Positions 1-7,610 of a stretch of DNA of 64,000 bases are shown here, in pieces. Position numbers and translations under genes: made by a program. The DNA is taken from assembly GCA_947500385.1 (NCBI GenBank), contig CANMSA010000013.1:124001-188000 (forward strand). Direction: 5' to 3'. Under the pieces are notes generated by a model. It ran no database searches. It saw nothing but the letters and a program-made list of their open reading frames with translations, and was not told the DNA's origin. The stretch is from an uncultured Flavobacteriaceae bacterium (GTDB lineage Bacteria; Bacteroidota; Bacteroidia; Flavobacteriales; Flavobacteriaceae). The stretch's first letter is position 1. Every line of letters starts with the position of its first letter.

Positions 1-102
1 AAGAATTAAAATTGTTTGAAAAACCCAATGCAACGAGCACTAGGGAACATAACCCATAAACACTTAAAGTTTCATGCCCATACCTCTTGTCAATACACTG
101 CT

Positions 103-525
103 ATGCGGGCTATTTTAAAACTGGCACGGATACAAATAGCAATAATCGTTCTATTTGTTCTTTTGAAATTCGTGAGACCCTCGGTCTTGGAGGGGAATTT
201 CCCTGAATGGACAAAAACAATGCTCCTGTCGTTACCGAATTTCTTCGAAGGAATTATTGGGGTGTTGATGTTGACGGGAATCGGGCTTTACCTGAATCAC
301 AAATTGCTTGGTCTCAAAAAACAGATCAAAGCGAATTTAATATATACTTTTGCGCTCATAGCAGCGGCCATTTATGTGATATCCCAAGAATACAAAGTTC
401 ATAATTTGGGAGGGAACAATGTATATGATCAAAATGACGTCCTTTTTTCCGTTGTTGGATTGGGTATAGGGTACGTAATAGTGCGTATTACCAAACCTGT
501 TGTGACTAGGGCGATGGAATCCTAA
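103..525 (+). CDS. Small four-helix membrane protein, unknown function
   Basis: I do not recognise this family. The 140-residue protein has four hydrophobic stretches, near residues 8-24, 46-64, 76-93 and 112-130, and short polar loops, so it should sit in the inner membrane with both ends on the same side. I chose the ATG at 103 because the hydrophobic protein begins there. In-frame TTG (16) and ATG (28) starts would add a polar, His-rich leader with no membrane logic. The gene is monocistronic or first in the window; anything upstream is cut off. The following 250 bases hold no convincing gene. Confidence 0.6.
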   Translation: MRAILKLARIQIAIIVLFVLLKFVRPSVLEGNFPEWTKTMLLSLPNFFEGIIGVLMLTGIGLYLNHKLLGLKKQIKANLIYTFALIAAAIYVISQEYKVHNLGGNNVYDQNDVLFSVVGLGIGYVIVRITKPVVTRAMES

Positions 526-775
526 AGGAGGCCATGAGTTCTTGGAACGTGCTAAAGAAAATCGGATCAGGGCCGTAGCGTATTGGTTTTCAACGAACCA
601 TATCCTTCATTGTTCGTGGGTGTATTTTACAGTGAATCTTACCCACTATTGGCTGTTCGCACTGTGGCGCTTTTTTGTTATCTTGAAGGCCGTAGCAACT
701 GAACACCGCCCCTTGTGTACCCCGTGCACAAAGAATCTAAGGGGTACCGGAATCTCAATCTATAGAAAAATCCAA

Positions 776-1063
776 ATGTTTATCATAAATCTGACATATA
801 AGACCGAATTGGATAAAGTAGACCAGTTTCTCGATGATCATATTGAATTTCTCAACGAACAATATGAACGGGGTCATTTCCTTGCTTCCGGGCGAAAAAT
901 CCCAAGAACGGGTGGAATTATTTTATCAAATGTCGCATCGAAATCCGAACTGAAAAAGATCATTAAAAAAGACCCTTTCCAGAAAAACGAATTGGCAGCT
1001 TATGAAATAACCGAATTTGTACCCAGCAAGACCTGCGACGAATTAAAATTCCTATTGGAATAA
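776..1063 (+). CDS. YciI-like (YCII-related) protein
   Basis: This is a 95-residue alpha/beta protein that matches the YCII-related ferredoxin-like fold: an N-terminal strand MFIINLTYK, a helix with DDHIEFLNEQYERGHF, then the strand motif LASGRKIPRTGG. YciI-type proteins are small cytosolic dimers of uncertain enzymatic role, often found next to stress genes. The ATG at 776 gives the usual family length; an in-frame TTG start at 542 would add about 78 residues with no resemblance to the family. The upstream block GCTTTTTTGTTATCTT at 669-684 recurs exactly upstream of the DUF2071 gene and may be promoter DNA. A second, unrelated YciI-family gene lies at 10162. Confidence 0.75.
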   Translation: MFIINLTYKTELDKVDQFLDDHIEFLNEQYERGHFLASGRKIPRTGGIILSNVASKSELKKIIKKDPFQKNELAAYEITEFVPSKTCDELKFLLE

Positions 1064-1265
1064 CAACGTACGAACCCTCAGGCAGAAAACCGTTCGGCTG
1101 CATTGCGCGCAACCCATCATTGACACCCGTAAATATTCGGAACCATAAAAAGACACCTGGAATGATGGCCGAGGATTTCATAAAAAATGTGTTGATGTTA
1201 ATTTCATACTATTTTTAGATCGACCGGAGCTCTATTTTTGGATTGTAAGTCAAATACCAAAAACT

Positions 1266-2342
1266 ATGAAATTTTACATTATCCTGATGCCCTTGTTATT
1301 TTCCTGGACCATCCTCAGCGCTCAAATTGATTTTAGCGCAGCGAATACTGTACAGGTTCCCTTATTTCAACAAATGGACAGTACGATCAATGCAGGGAAG
1401 TTTGAAAAAATAACCAGTGTGGTGATCGCCCATAAAGGGAAGGCGTTATTTGAAAAGTATTACCATAAAAGCGATGTTACTTCCAAGCACAATGCGCGTT
1501 CCGTTACCCAAACACTGGGAACCCTGTTAACCGGCATTGCGCTTGACAAAGGGCATATTACCTCTGAAAAAGATAAGATTTTCGACTATTTACAGCACAA
1601 ACTTCCTGTAAAAAACCCAGATAAGCGCAAAGAAGAAATCACGATTGAAGACCTATTGACCATGACCTCCGTTTTAGAATGCAATGATGGAAATAGATAC
1701 TCTAGGGGTAATCACAAACGGATGTACCTTATTGAAGATTGGACAAAATTTTATTTAGACCTTCCTCCTTATTCGTATCCTTGGGGAGCTAAACCCGAAG
1801 AAAGGCCCTATGGCCGTGCTTTTAGCTATTGTAGTGCCGGGGCCGCCTTGATCGCAGCCGTATTACAAAATGCCGTCAAAGGTGATTTGGTTGAATTTGC
1901 AAAGGAGCATCTTTTTGAGCCGTTGGCAATTGAAGACTATACCTTGCATTATACTCCTCTTAACCTGTTAAATACTGCCGGAGGTAGTGAATACAGCAGT
2001 AGGGATTTTTTGAAATTGATTCAGTTATGTTTAAACAAGGGGCTATGGAATGGCGAACAAATCATTTCGGCTTCATGGATCGAAAAGGCCACTACGGTAA
2101 AAACGGATGCGTGGGATGCGGAATATGGCTATTTACTTTGGTTGAAGGGTTTTGGAGAGGACCAAAAATACAAATCGTTTTTCATGTCCGGCGATGGGGG
2201 AAATATGGTTTTGGCATGCCCGGAATTAGATTTGTCCCTGGTTATAACTACTACAAACTACGATAACGGTAATGGGCATAACTATACTGAAGAGATCATC
2301 AACGACTTTATTGTTCCGGCCATGGAACAACTAAAAGGATGA
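1266..2342 (+). CDS. Exported serine hydrolase of the beta-lactamase (class C/PBP) fold, catalytic Lys replaced
   Basis: The 358-residue protein starts with a signal peptide (MKFYIILMPLLFSWTILSAQ) and should be periplasmic. The fold is that of the beta-lactamase/transpeptidase-like serine hydrolases (Pfam Beta-lactamase). The nucleophile motif is expected as SxxK but reads S79-V-T-Q82, so the general-base lysine is glutamine. Neighbouring sequence (IALDKGHI, EDLLTMTS) matches the family well. The second motif reads YCS near residue 184 and the third reads GDGG in place of HGG or KTG. Codon 82 is CAA, one base from the lysine codon AAA. It may be an inactive homologue or use altered chemistry. 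Two further family members in this window (16134 and 28796) keep SxxK. Confidence 0.85.
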   Translation: MKFYIILMPLLFSWTILSAQIDFSAANTVQVPLFQQMDSTINAGKFEKITSVVIAHKGKALFEKYYHKSDVTSKHNARSVTQTLGTLLTGIALDKGHITSEKDKIFDYLQHKLPVKNPDKRKEEITIEDLLTMTSVLECNDGNRYSRGNHKRMYLIEDWTKFYLDLPPYSYPWGAKPEERPYGRAFSYCSAGAALIAAVLQNAVKGDLVEFAKEHLFEPLAIEDYTLHYTPLNLLNTAGGSEYSSRDFLKLIQLCLNKGLWNGEQIISASWIEKATTVKTDAWDAEYGYLLWLKGFGEDQKYKSFFMSGDGGNMVLACPELDLSLVITTTNYDNGNGHNYTEEIINDFIVPAMEQLKG

Positions 2343-2414
2343 AGAAAATACGCTGTAGCGGCATAAAAATGTTTGCCATGGTAGGTACCAATCACAAAAT
2401 TCCGATTGAATTTT

Positions 2415-2457
2415 CCGTGGTTGGTATTCATTTGTTAAATTAGTTGTCGAACCACGG
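2415..2457. repeat. Inverted repeat upstream of Crp/Fnr gene
   Basis: Perfect 8-bp arms CCGTGGTT (2415-2422) and AACCACGG (2450-2457) are separated by 27 bases. They lie 34 bases before the Crp/Fnr regulator start. There is no T-run, so this is not an intrinsic terminator. It could be an autoregulatory operator or a leader hairpin of the regulator gene. Confidence 0.35.
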
Positions 2458-2490
2458 CACCGCCATACAAGAAACCCGGGCACAACCTGT

Positions 2491-3054
2491 ATGAAGCATC
2501 TTCTAAGGCAACATATTGAAGAACTAATTTCTCTCACGGATGAGGAATTTGCATATATTCTAAGCCATTTTGAGACGGTTAAAAAGCGCAAACATCAATA
2601 TCTTGTGCAGGAAGGGGAAATCGTAAAAAAGGAATATTGGATTACGAAAGGTTGTGTTAAAAGCTATTTTTTAGATGAAAACGGAAAAGAACATATTCTA
2701 CGGTTCGCTATGGAACAATGGTGGATTACGGATTACGAATCTTTTGTAAAACAAATCCCCTCAAAAATATATATTGATTGCCTGGAGGATTGTGAATTTT
2801 TGTACATATCCTTTGAAAATAGAGATAAACTTGCGGCCGAAATGCATAAAATGGAACGCTTCTGGGCCAAAAAAAGTAAGTTAGGGCGTATTGCATTGCA
2901 AAAAAGAATCCTCTCGCTTTTAAAGAATTCCGCCAAAGAGCGGTACGATCTGCTCCTAGAGCAATATCCACAATTGTTTCAAAGAGTTTCTAAAAAGCTG
3001 ATTGCCTCTTACTTGGGCGTTTCGCGAGAAACCCTTAGTCGATTGAATTCCTAA
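2491..3054 (+). CDS. Crp/Fnr family transcriptional regulator
   Basis: This 187-residue regulator has a cyclic-nucleotide-binding-type beta roll (about residues 20-120), a long dimerisation helix, and a short C-terminal helix-turn-helix ending LIASYLGVSRETLSRLNS. It belongs to the Bacteroidota Crp/Fnr subgroup seen beside stress genes; the phosphate-binding cassette residues typical of true cAMP receptors are not evident, so the ligand is unknown. It precedes a DoxX-OMP pair and a tautomerase-SDR group, and both of those promoters carry a TGTGA-N6-TCACA-like palindrome. This makes it the obvious candidate activator or repressor of both, though a solo Crp protein encoded elsewhere is equally possible. 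Confidence 0.9.
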   Translation: MKHLLRQHIEELISLTDEEFAYILSHFETVKKRKHQYLVQEGEIVKKEYWITKGCVKSYFLDENGKEHILRFAMEQWWITDYESFVKQIPSKIYIDCLEDCEFLYISFENRDKLAAEMHKMERFWAKKSKLGRIALQKRILSLLKNSAKERYDLLLEQYPQLFQRVSKKLIASYLGVSRETLSRLNS

Positions 3055-3091
3055 TAGAATAGCATACCACTTTTATATTGCCAATCTGTAA

Positions 3092-3159
3092 GGTGACCTA
3101 CATCACTCTAAAGTAGTGATATAGGTCCTTCGTATCCCTTTCGATTCCTTTCAACTTTG
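3092..3159 (+). promoter_or_regulatory. Promoter with Crp-type operator upstream of doxX-like gene
   Basis: GTGACCTACATCAC at 3093-3106 is a near-palindrome of the Crp type (GTGA-N6-TCAC). It is followed by TAAAGTAGTGA and, 53 bases from the palindrome centre, by CAACTTTG (3152-3159), close to the Bacteroidota -7 element TAnnTTTG. The whole arrangement, including spacing, recurs at 4467-4535. Confidence 0.6.
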
Positions 3160-3186
3160 TCGTATAATTTTTAAACGATAAAAAAC

Positions 3187-3585
3187 ATGAAAACAATCGA
3201 AAAAAACACAGACATAGGAATTTTAATTCTCAGACTATTAGTGGCAGGGTTGCTACTGTTCCATGGCATCGGAAACCTACTAAATGAATACGCGTTCATT
3301 AAAGGCATGATGACACAATCCGGGCTGCCCACATTTATGGCCTATGGGGCATTCATAGGTGAAATTATTGCCCCGATACTACTAATACTAGGGTACCAAG
3401 TACGCCTTTCTGCCTTGTTGGTGGCCCTCACCATGCTCATTGCTATTTTAACGACGCATGTTGGCGAACTATTTGCCCTTAATCAATTTGGCGGATGGGC
3501 CATTGAATTACAAGTGTTCTACCTAGTGGGTGCAATCGCCATTTTCTTTACGGGTGGGGGTAGGTACGGTATAGCCCGAAAATAA
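3187..3585 (+). CDS. DoxX family membrane protein
   Basis: The 132-residue protein has four predicted membrane helices and the DoxX signature elements: LRLLVAGLLLFHGIGNL near the N-terminus, GEIIAPILLILGY in the middle and a Gly-rich C-terminal segment (GGGRYGIA). DoxX-family proteins are inner-membrane proteins linked to thiol/redox stress or to quinone and electron transfer; the exact activity here cannot be read. It is probably cotranscribed with the outer-membrane-like protein that begins 17 bases downstream. A Crp-type operator lies upstream. A second DoxX gene at 47295 is also beside an outer-membrane-like protein gene. Confidence 0.85.
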   Translation: MKTIEKNTDIGILILRLLVAGLLLFHGIGNLLNEYAFIKGMMTQSGLPTFMAYGAFIGEIIAPILLILGYQVRLSALLVALTMLIAILTTHVGELFALNQFGGWAIELQVFYLVGAIAIFFTGGGRYGIARK

Positions 3586-3602
3586 CAACACACTTTGAAA
3601 CC

Positions 3603-4466
3603 ATGTATCCGCATACCAGCCTATTGCACTTTCAGAAGTTGACTTTTCTCATGCTGCTTTTTATCGGTATAAACGGGAAGGCACAAATAGAGAATATTCC
3701 GATCAGTAAGGAGGTGACGGTAGACAGGCTCTATATAGGCCTCCTTACCAATACCGGTCTTTTTGATCATACTACCGATCTCCATAATTTTTCTTCCGTA
3801 CAATTCGGCACAAGGGTACGTATCGCATTGCTACCGAAGCGGTTTTATATAAGATCTTTCGGAGTATTAACAAAAACACAGGGGCAAACCCTACAGATTC
3901 TTAGAAGTTATGAAGCAATATTGATTCCTAGTGAAAAAATATCCATTCATCTGGGCGTTATGGCGACCCCCACAACTGAAATTAGGCCGAACCCAACGAC
4001 CTGGCAAAGTCAAATAGAAACCAACGCGGAAAAAACAATAATCGGTGGTCGACCTGGTATCAAGTTCAAGTACAATTTTGGGGAGGAATTCATAGTAAGC
4101 TATGGAATCCACAACCATGATGCCGACCTTGTAAATCACCTAAAAGTCGAATATAAACAGCTTGTTTTTTCTTCATTTGTTGATCACAATGGGGTGTTCA
4201 TCGCGGCAAAATGGAAGTTTCAAAATGGGAACCTGCTAGCAACCGGATCTAGGGATACGATTACTTTTTCAACCGTAATGCCGATTGCACCGCATTATAG
4301 GTTTTATGCAGATAGTGCATATAGCAAGGCCTTACGGAAACACACTTATTTTGAGATGGGCCTAAGAAGGCATTTTCGAGAAGATGGGCCCCTAAAAGGA
4401 TTTCTGTCCCTCGGCTACAACCATCCCTTAAAAAGCGTTCAAGGAAGTTTTTTTATTCATATCTAA
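3603..4466 (+). CDS. Probable outer-membrane beta-barrel protein, unknown function
   Basis: The family is not recognised. The 287-residue protein has an N-terminal signal sequence (hydrophobic LTFLMLLFIGING, cleavage after GKAQ) and then alternating strands rich in aromatic and Gly residues. It ends in an aromatic/hydrophobic C-terminus (GSFFIHI), as expected of an outer-membrane barrel or a periplasmic beta protein. It starts 17 bases after the DoxX gene, so the two are likely one transcript. No catalytic motif is visible. The short stretch WQSQIETNAEKTIIGGRPG resembles the loops of porin-like proteins, but that is only an impression. Confidence 0.55.
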   Translation: MYPHTSLLHFQKLTFLMLLFIGINGKAQIENIPISKEVTVDRLYIGLLTNTGLFDHTTDLHNFSSVQFGTRVRIALLPKRFYIRSFGVLTKTQGQTLQILRSYEAILIPSEKISIHLGVMATPTTEIRPNPTTWQSQIETNAEKTIIGGRPGIKFKYNFGEEFIVSYGIHNHDADLVNHLKVEYKQLVFSSFVDHNGVFIAAKWKFQNGNLLATGSRDTITFSTVMPIAPHYRFYADSAYSKALRKHTYFEMGLRRHFREDGPLKGFLSLGYNHPLKSVQGSFFIHI

Positions 4467-4535
4467 TGTGACCTAGGTCACAGTAAAGTAGTGACATGCC
4501 TCCTTAAAATTGTACAACATTCACCAGAACTTTAT
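4467..4535 (+). promoter_or_regulatory. Promoter with perfect Crp-type palindrome upstream of tautomerase-SDR operon
   Basis: TGTGACCTAGGTCACA at 4467-4482 is a perfect 16-bp palindrome fitting TGTGA-N6-TCACA. It begins at the base after the preceding stop codon. It is followed by TAAAGTAGTGA (4484-4494) and by GAACTTTA (4527-4534) at the -7 position. The block aligns base for base with 3092-3159 with identical spacing, so both promoters probably answer to the same regulator. Confidence 0.7.
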
Positions 4536-4558
4536 AGTGTAATTTAAATATCAAAAAG

Positions 4559-4762
4559 ATGCCATTTATCAACATTAAAGTTACCGACGAACAGGTGACC
4601 AAAGCACAAAAACGACAGCTGATCGAAGGGGCCACACAATTGATGGTCGACGTATTGAACAAGCACCCAAAAACCACTCATGTGGTTATTGAAGAAATCC
4701 CTATTGACAATTGGGGAGTAGACGCAAAACAATATTCAAATTCAAAAAAATTTAAATCATGA
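4559..4762 (+). CDS. 4-oxalocrotonate tautomerase-like protein
   Basis: At 67 residues this is the exact size of the tautomerase (4-OT) subunit. After Met removal the chain begins with the catalytic proline (PFINIKVTDEQ), and the family helix (KAQKRQLIEGATQLMVDVL) and the strand THVVIEEIPIDNWG follow. Such enzymes use the N-terminal proline to shift keto-enol double bonds and act as hexamers. The stop overlaps the start of the SDR gene (ATGA), so the two are translationally coupled. A perfect Crp-type palindrome precedes it. The physiological substrate cannot be deduced; a role in converting reactive carbonyl or aromatic breakdown products with the SDR is an inference. Confidence 0.9.
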   Translation: MPFINIKVTDEQVTKAQKRQLIEGATQLMVDVLNKHPKTTHVVIEEIPIDNWGVDAKQYSNSKKFKS

Positions 4763-5502
4763 AAAACAAAACGGTAATTATTACCGGAGCCTCAACAGGC
4801 ATCGGCAAAGCCATTGCCGCCTACTTTATTGACAAGGCGAGTAATGTTGTAATGAATTCTTCTAACGAACACCATTTGAAGAATGCCTATAAGGAACTCG
4901 GCTCACCGGCAAACGCACGATACGTTGCCGGTGATATCAGCAATCAAAACACGGGAAAAGAATTGGTGCGTAAAGCCAAGGAAGCATTTAATTCGGTAGA
5001 CGTACTTATCAATAACGCGGGTGTATTTGCACCAAAACCGTTTTTAGAAGTGCAAGAGGAGGATTTGGAACGTTATTGGAAGGTCAACCTCAAAGGTACT
5101 TACTTTACATCGCAGGCCGCGATCGCCGAAATGGTACAACAGCAAAAGGGTGCTATAATAAACATAGGAACCGTATTGGTAGATCACGCTATTGGCGGCT
5201 TTCCGGCAACCGCACCCATAGCCAGCAAAGCAGCGATCCACGCATTAACCAGACAACTGGCAGCAGAATTTGGTGCGAACAATATTACTGTAAATACCAT
5301 AGCACCCGGAATCGTTCGAAGTCCGTTACAGGAAAAAATGGGCATTGCAGATGCCGATAGTTTAGCCGGTTTGCATTTGTTAAATCGTATCGGAGAAGTA
5401 TATGAGATTGCCGAAGCTGCCTACTATTTGGCATCGGCCGGCTTTATTACGGGAGAAACCCTCAATGTGGCCGGTGGCCATACCGTTGGACACGCAATTT
5501 AA
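4759..5502 (+). CDS. Short-chain dehydrogenase/reductase lacking the catalytic tyrosine
   Basis: The 247-residue protein is a classical-length SDR: TGASTGIG cofactor loop (residues 9-16), NNAG motif, and C-terminal GETLNVAGGH. The active site is atypical. In the YxxxK motif the lysine is present (Lys157) but the tyrosine position is Pro153 (ATAPIASKAAI), and the upstream catalytic serine region reads IGTVLVDHAIGG. This pattern is shared, as far as I recall, by a subfamily of bacterial SDRs annotated only as oxidoreductases. It either uses another acid or is a binding protein. It overlaps the tautomerase by 4 bases and is 12 bases from the NTF2-like gene. Confidence 0.85.
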   Translation: MKNKTVIITGASTGIGKAIAAYFIDKASNVVMNSSNEHHLKNAYKELGSPANARYVAGDISNQNTGKELVRKAKEAFNSVDVLINNAGVFAPKPFLEVQEEDLERYWKVNLKGTYFTSQAAIAEMVQQQKGAIINIGTVLVDHAIGGFPATAPIASKAAIHALTRQLAAEFGANNITVNTIAPGIVRSPLQEKMGIADADSLAGLHLLNRIGEVYEIAEAAYYLASAGFITGETLNVAGGHTVGHAI

Positions 5503-5514
5503 AATCAAAGAATC

Positions 5515-5883
5515 ATGTATAAAGATAGTAGTATAGAAATAGGAAAAGTAATCAACAATTACTTTGAAGGTATCTTTTATGGAAATATAGTAAAGCTTGC
5601 CCCTTGTTTTGCAGACGATGCCGTCATTTATGGCGACATCAACGGAGTTTCCTATAAAAAAAGTAAAGTGGCGTATGTTGCAGGTGTTAAAAGTAGAAAA
5701 AGTCCGGACGACTTAGGAGAACCTTTTAAGATGAAAACCATTGGCATAGATATCATGGGCAACATCGCCATGGTAAAGCTGCATGTACCCATGTTAGGCA
5801 ATAATTATTATGATTACCTGTCACTCATAAAAACGAACAACGATTGGAAAATTGTAAATAAGATTTTCTCACATGTCGCATAG
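5515..5883 (+). CDS. NTF2-like protein (putative lumazine-binding family)
   Basis: The 122-residue protein has the cone-shaped NTF2-like fold pattern: an N-terminal helix (IEIGKVINNYFEGIFYG), then curved strands with CFADDAVIYGDINGV and a C-terminal strand NDWKIVNKIFS. It matches the putative lumazine-binding (Lumazine_bd_2) branch of SnoaL/NTF2-like proteins. These are small-molecule-binding or isomerase-like proteins without a fixed catalytic motif. It follows the SDR by 12 bases and is part of the same operon. Two more NTF2-like proteins occur at 15373 and 26122. Confidence 0.75.
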   Translation: MYKDSSIEIGKVINNYFEGIFYGNIVKLAPCFADDAVIYGDINGVSYKKSKVAYVAGVKSRKSPDDLGEPFKMKTIGIDIMGNIAMVKLHVPMLGNNYYDYLSLIKTNNDWKIVNKIFSHVA

Positions 5884-5936
5884 CAAAATTGTCACAATTG
5901 GTCATGTAAATCGTCGTCTTGGCTAAAGCAATCACA

Positions 5937-7499
5937 ATGAAGAGGAAGCTATTTAAATCCCTTAAGATAATGCTATTCGTACTATCCTTTCTAATGATAG
6001 TCGTCGTGCTGGGGCTTATATGGCCAATGCCGAAACTCACACTGCCGGAAAAACACGATACCGTGCTTATAAAAGCGGTGAATATCATTGATGTAAAAAC
6101 AGGGGAAGTGTGGGCGAATAGAAATATATTGATAGTCGCAAATACCATTACCGCCATAGACAGTTCGGAAATTTTGGTCGAGGATTCCAATGCCTTACAC
6201 ATTGACGGGACGAACAAATATTTAATCCCAGGTTTATGGGATATGCATACACATTCAAATCAGCATTCACCTTGGTTGCATCATCCGCTCTATATAGCCA
6301 ATGGCGTCACAGGTATAAGGGATATGTCGGGGCAATTAAATCGCCGTGATAGTTATTGGGTCGGCAGTAGCGAACGTCTTAGGTGGAACGCCGATTTGGA
6401 AGCGTATAAAAGGGCCACACCGCGCTATGTATTACAAAGTAGTTATCAAATAGATGGAGCATTGAGCGTGCCAGATGGATTTCCCGACTTTTTTAAGCTT
6501 GAAAACCCGGAACAGGTAGATTCGTTATTGCAGTTTTACAAAAACGAATCCGTGGACTTCATTAAAATTTACCAGCAAATACCGGTAGCCTCTTATAGAA
6601 AACTGGCCCGAAAAGCCGAACATTACGGGTTACATATCGCAGGTCACAAGCCGATGTTTTTGAGTTTGGAAGAAGCTATCGACCTAGGGCAACGAAGTTT
6701 TGAACATGGCCGTATATTTTTATTCGAATCCTTTCCGGAGGCAGACAGTTTAAAGCATCCGGAGCGATGGAAAAAGTATTTTTCTAAATACAAAAGGAAA
6801 CTTATAGAAACGTACAATCCAAAAAAGGCCGGTGAGCTCATGAAACTCATGAAATCAAAAAATGCGCATTGGGTCCCTACCCTACAAACCCTCAAATTTG
6901 AGGCCTTCGCCCATGATACGGTTTTCCGGTCCAATCCCCACTTGAAATACATCACGAGCATAAGAAAGAAATTGTGGTGGGGTATGGATGCTTCCAATAA
7001 TGCCAGAAGGAACGAGGCCGAACATACCAAAGGACTCAGCGAAGATTTTTACAAAGCCGCGTTGCAGCAAGTAACACTTGCCAATGACATCGGTGTTCCC
7101 ATTATGACCGGTACCGATGTCACCGATTCGTATACATTCGCGGGCTTTAGCATTCACGACGAATTGATAGACCTAACAAAATGTGGTCTCACAAACCTTG
7201 AAGCGCTACAAAGTGCCACTATCATCCCTGCTCGCTATGCAAAAAAAGAAAAATTTTATGGCAGTGTTGCAAAAGGCCATATGGCCGATTTGGTATTGCT
7301 CAACCATAACCCATTGGAAGACATTTCCAATTCCAGTAAAATCTTTGGGGTACTGGTGAACGGACTCTATTACGATGCAGAAAAAATTGAAGAATTAAAA
7401 CGCTTTACGGAGTCTGTATCCTCTAGCTTTCATATGAATGTAAAAGTGTTGTTTAGCTTTGTAAACAGCCCTCTTATGAGAGTGCAATTTGCGGATTAA
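5937..7499 (+). CDS. Membrane-anchored amidohydrolase family protein
   Basis: The 520-residue protein begins with a cytoplasmic basic tip and one membrane helix (about residues 8-30), followed by a TIM-barrel amidohydrolase of the imidazolonepropionase/prolidase-like type. Metal-ligand motifs are visible: WDMHTHSN (His104, His106), FIKIYQQ with the bridging lysine, HIAGHKP, SFEHG and the final Asp in TGTDVTDS. The C-terminal strands (KGHMADLVLLNHNPLEDI) are typical of the composite beta domain. It probably hydrolyses a cyclic amide, imide or peptide-like substrate at the periplasmic face. The in-frame TTG at 5919 is a less likely start. It is likely the last gene of the tautomerase operon. 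Confidence 0.85.
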   Translation: MKRKLFKSLKIMLFVLSFLMIVVVLGLIWPMPKLTLPEKHDTVLIKAVNIIDVKTGEVWANRNILIVANTITAIDSSEILVEDSNALHIDGTNKYLIPGLWDMHTHSNQHSPWLHHPLYIANGVTGIRDMSGQLNRRDSYWVGSSERLRWNADLEAYKRATPRYVLQSSYQIDGALSVPDGFPDFFKLENPEQVDSLLQFYKNESVDFIKIYQQIPVASYRKLARKAEHYGLHIAGHKPMFLSLEEAIDLGQRSFEHGRIFLFESFPEADSLKHPERWKKYFSKYKRKLIETYNPKKAGELMKLMKSKNAHWVPTLQTLKFEAFAHDTVFRSNPHLKYITSIRKKLWWGMDASNNARRNEAEHTKGLSEDFYKAALQQVTLANDIGVPIMTGTDVTDSYTFAGFSIHDELIDLTKCGLTNLEALQSATIIPARYAKKEKFYGSVAKGHMADLVLLNHNPLEDISNSSKIFGVLVNGLYYDAEKIEELKRFTESVSSSFHMNVKVLFSFVNSPLMRVQFAD

Positions 7500-7610
7500 C
7501 GATTTTTCAAGGGGGCGGCATTTACCATTCATCCAACGGCACAAGCCCACTACAGGTGGTTTGTGCTTTTTTGTTATCTTTCTGTTGCCATTAAGGTATG
7601 GGAGCCACAC

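Noticed and set aside
542-775. N-terminal extension of the YciI gene from TTG at 542
   Set aside because: The extra 78 codons do not resemble any YciI protein, and the region contains a promoter-like block; the ATG at 776 gives the usual family length.
963-1181. Minus-strand frame overlapping the YciI gene
   Set aside because: It is a shadow of the plus-strand gene with no recognisable domain.
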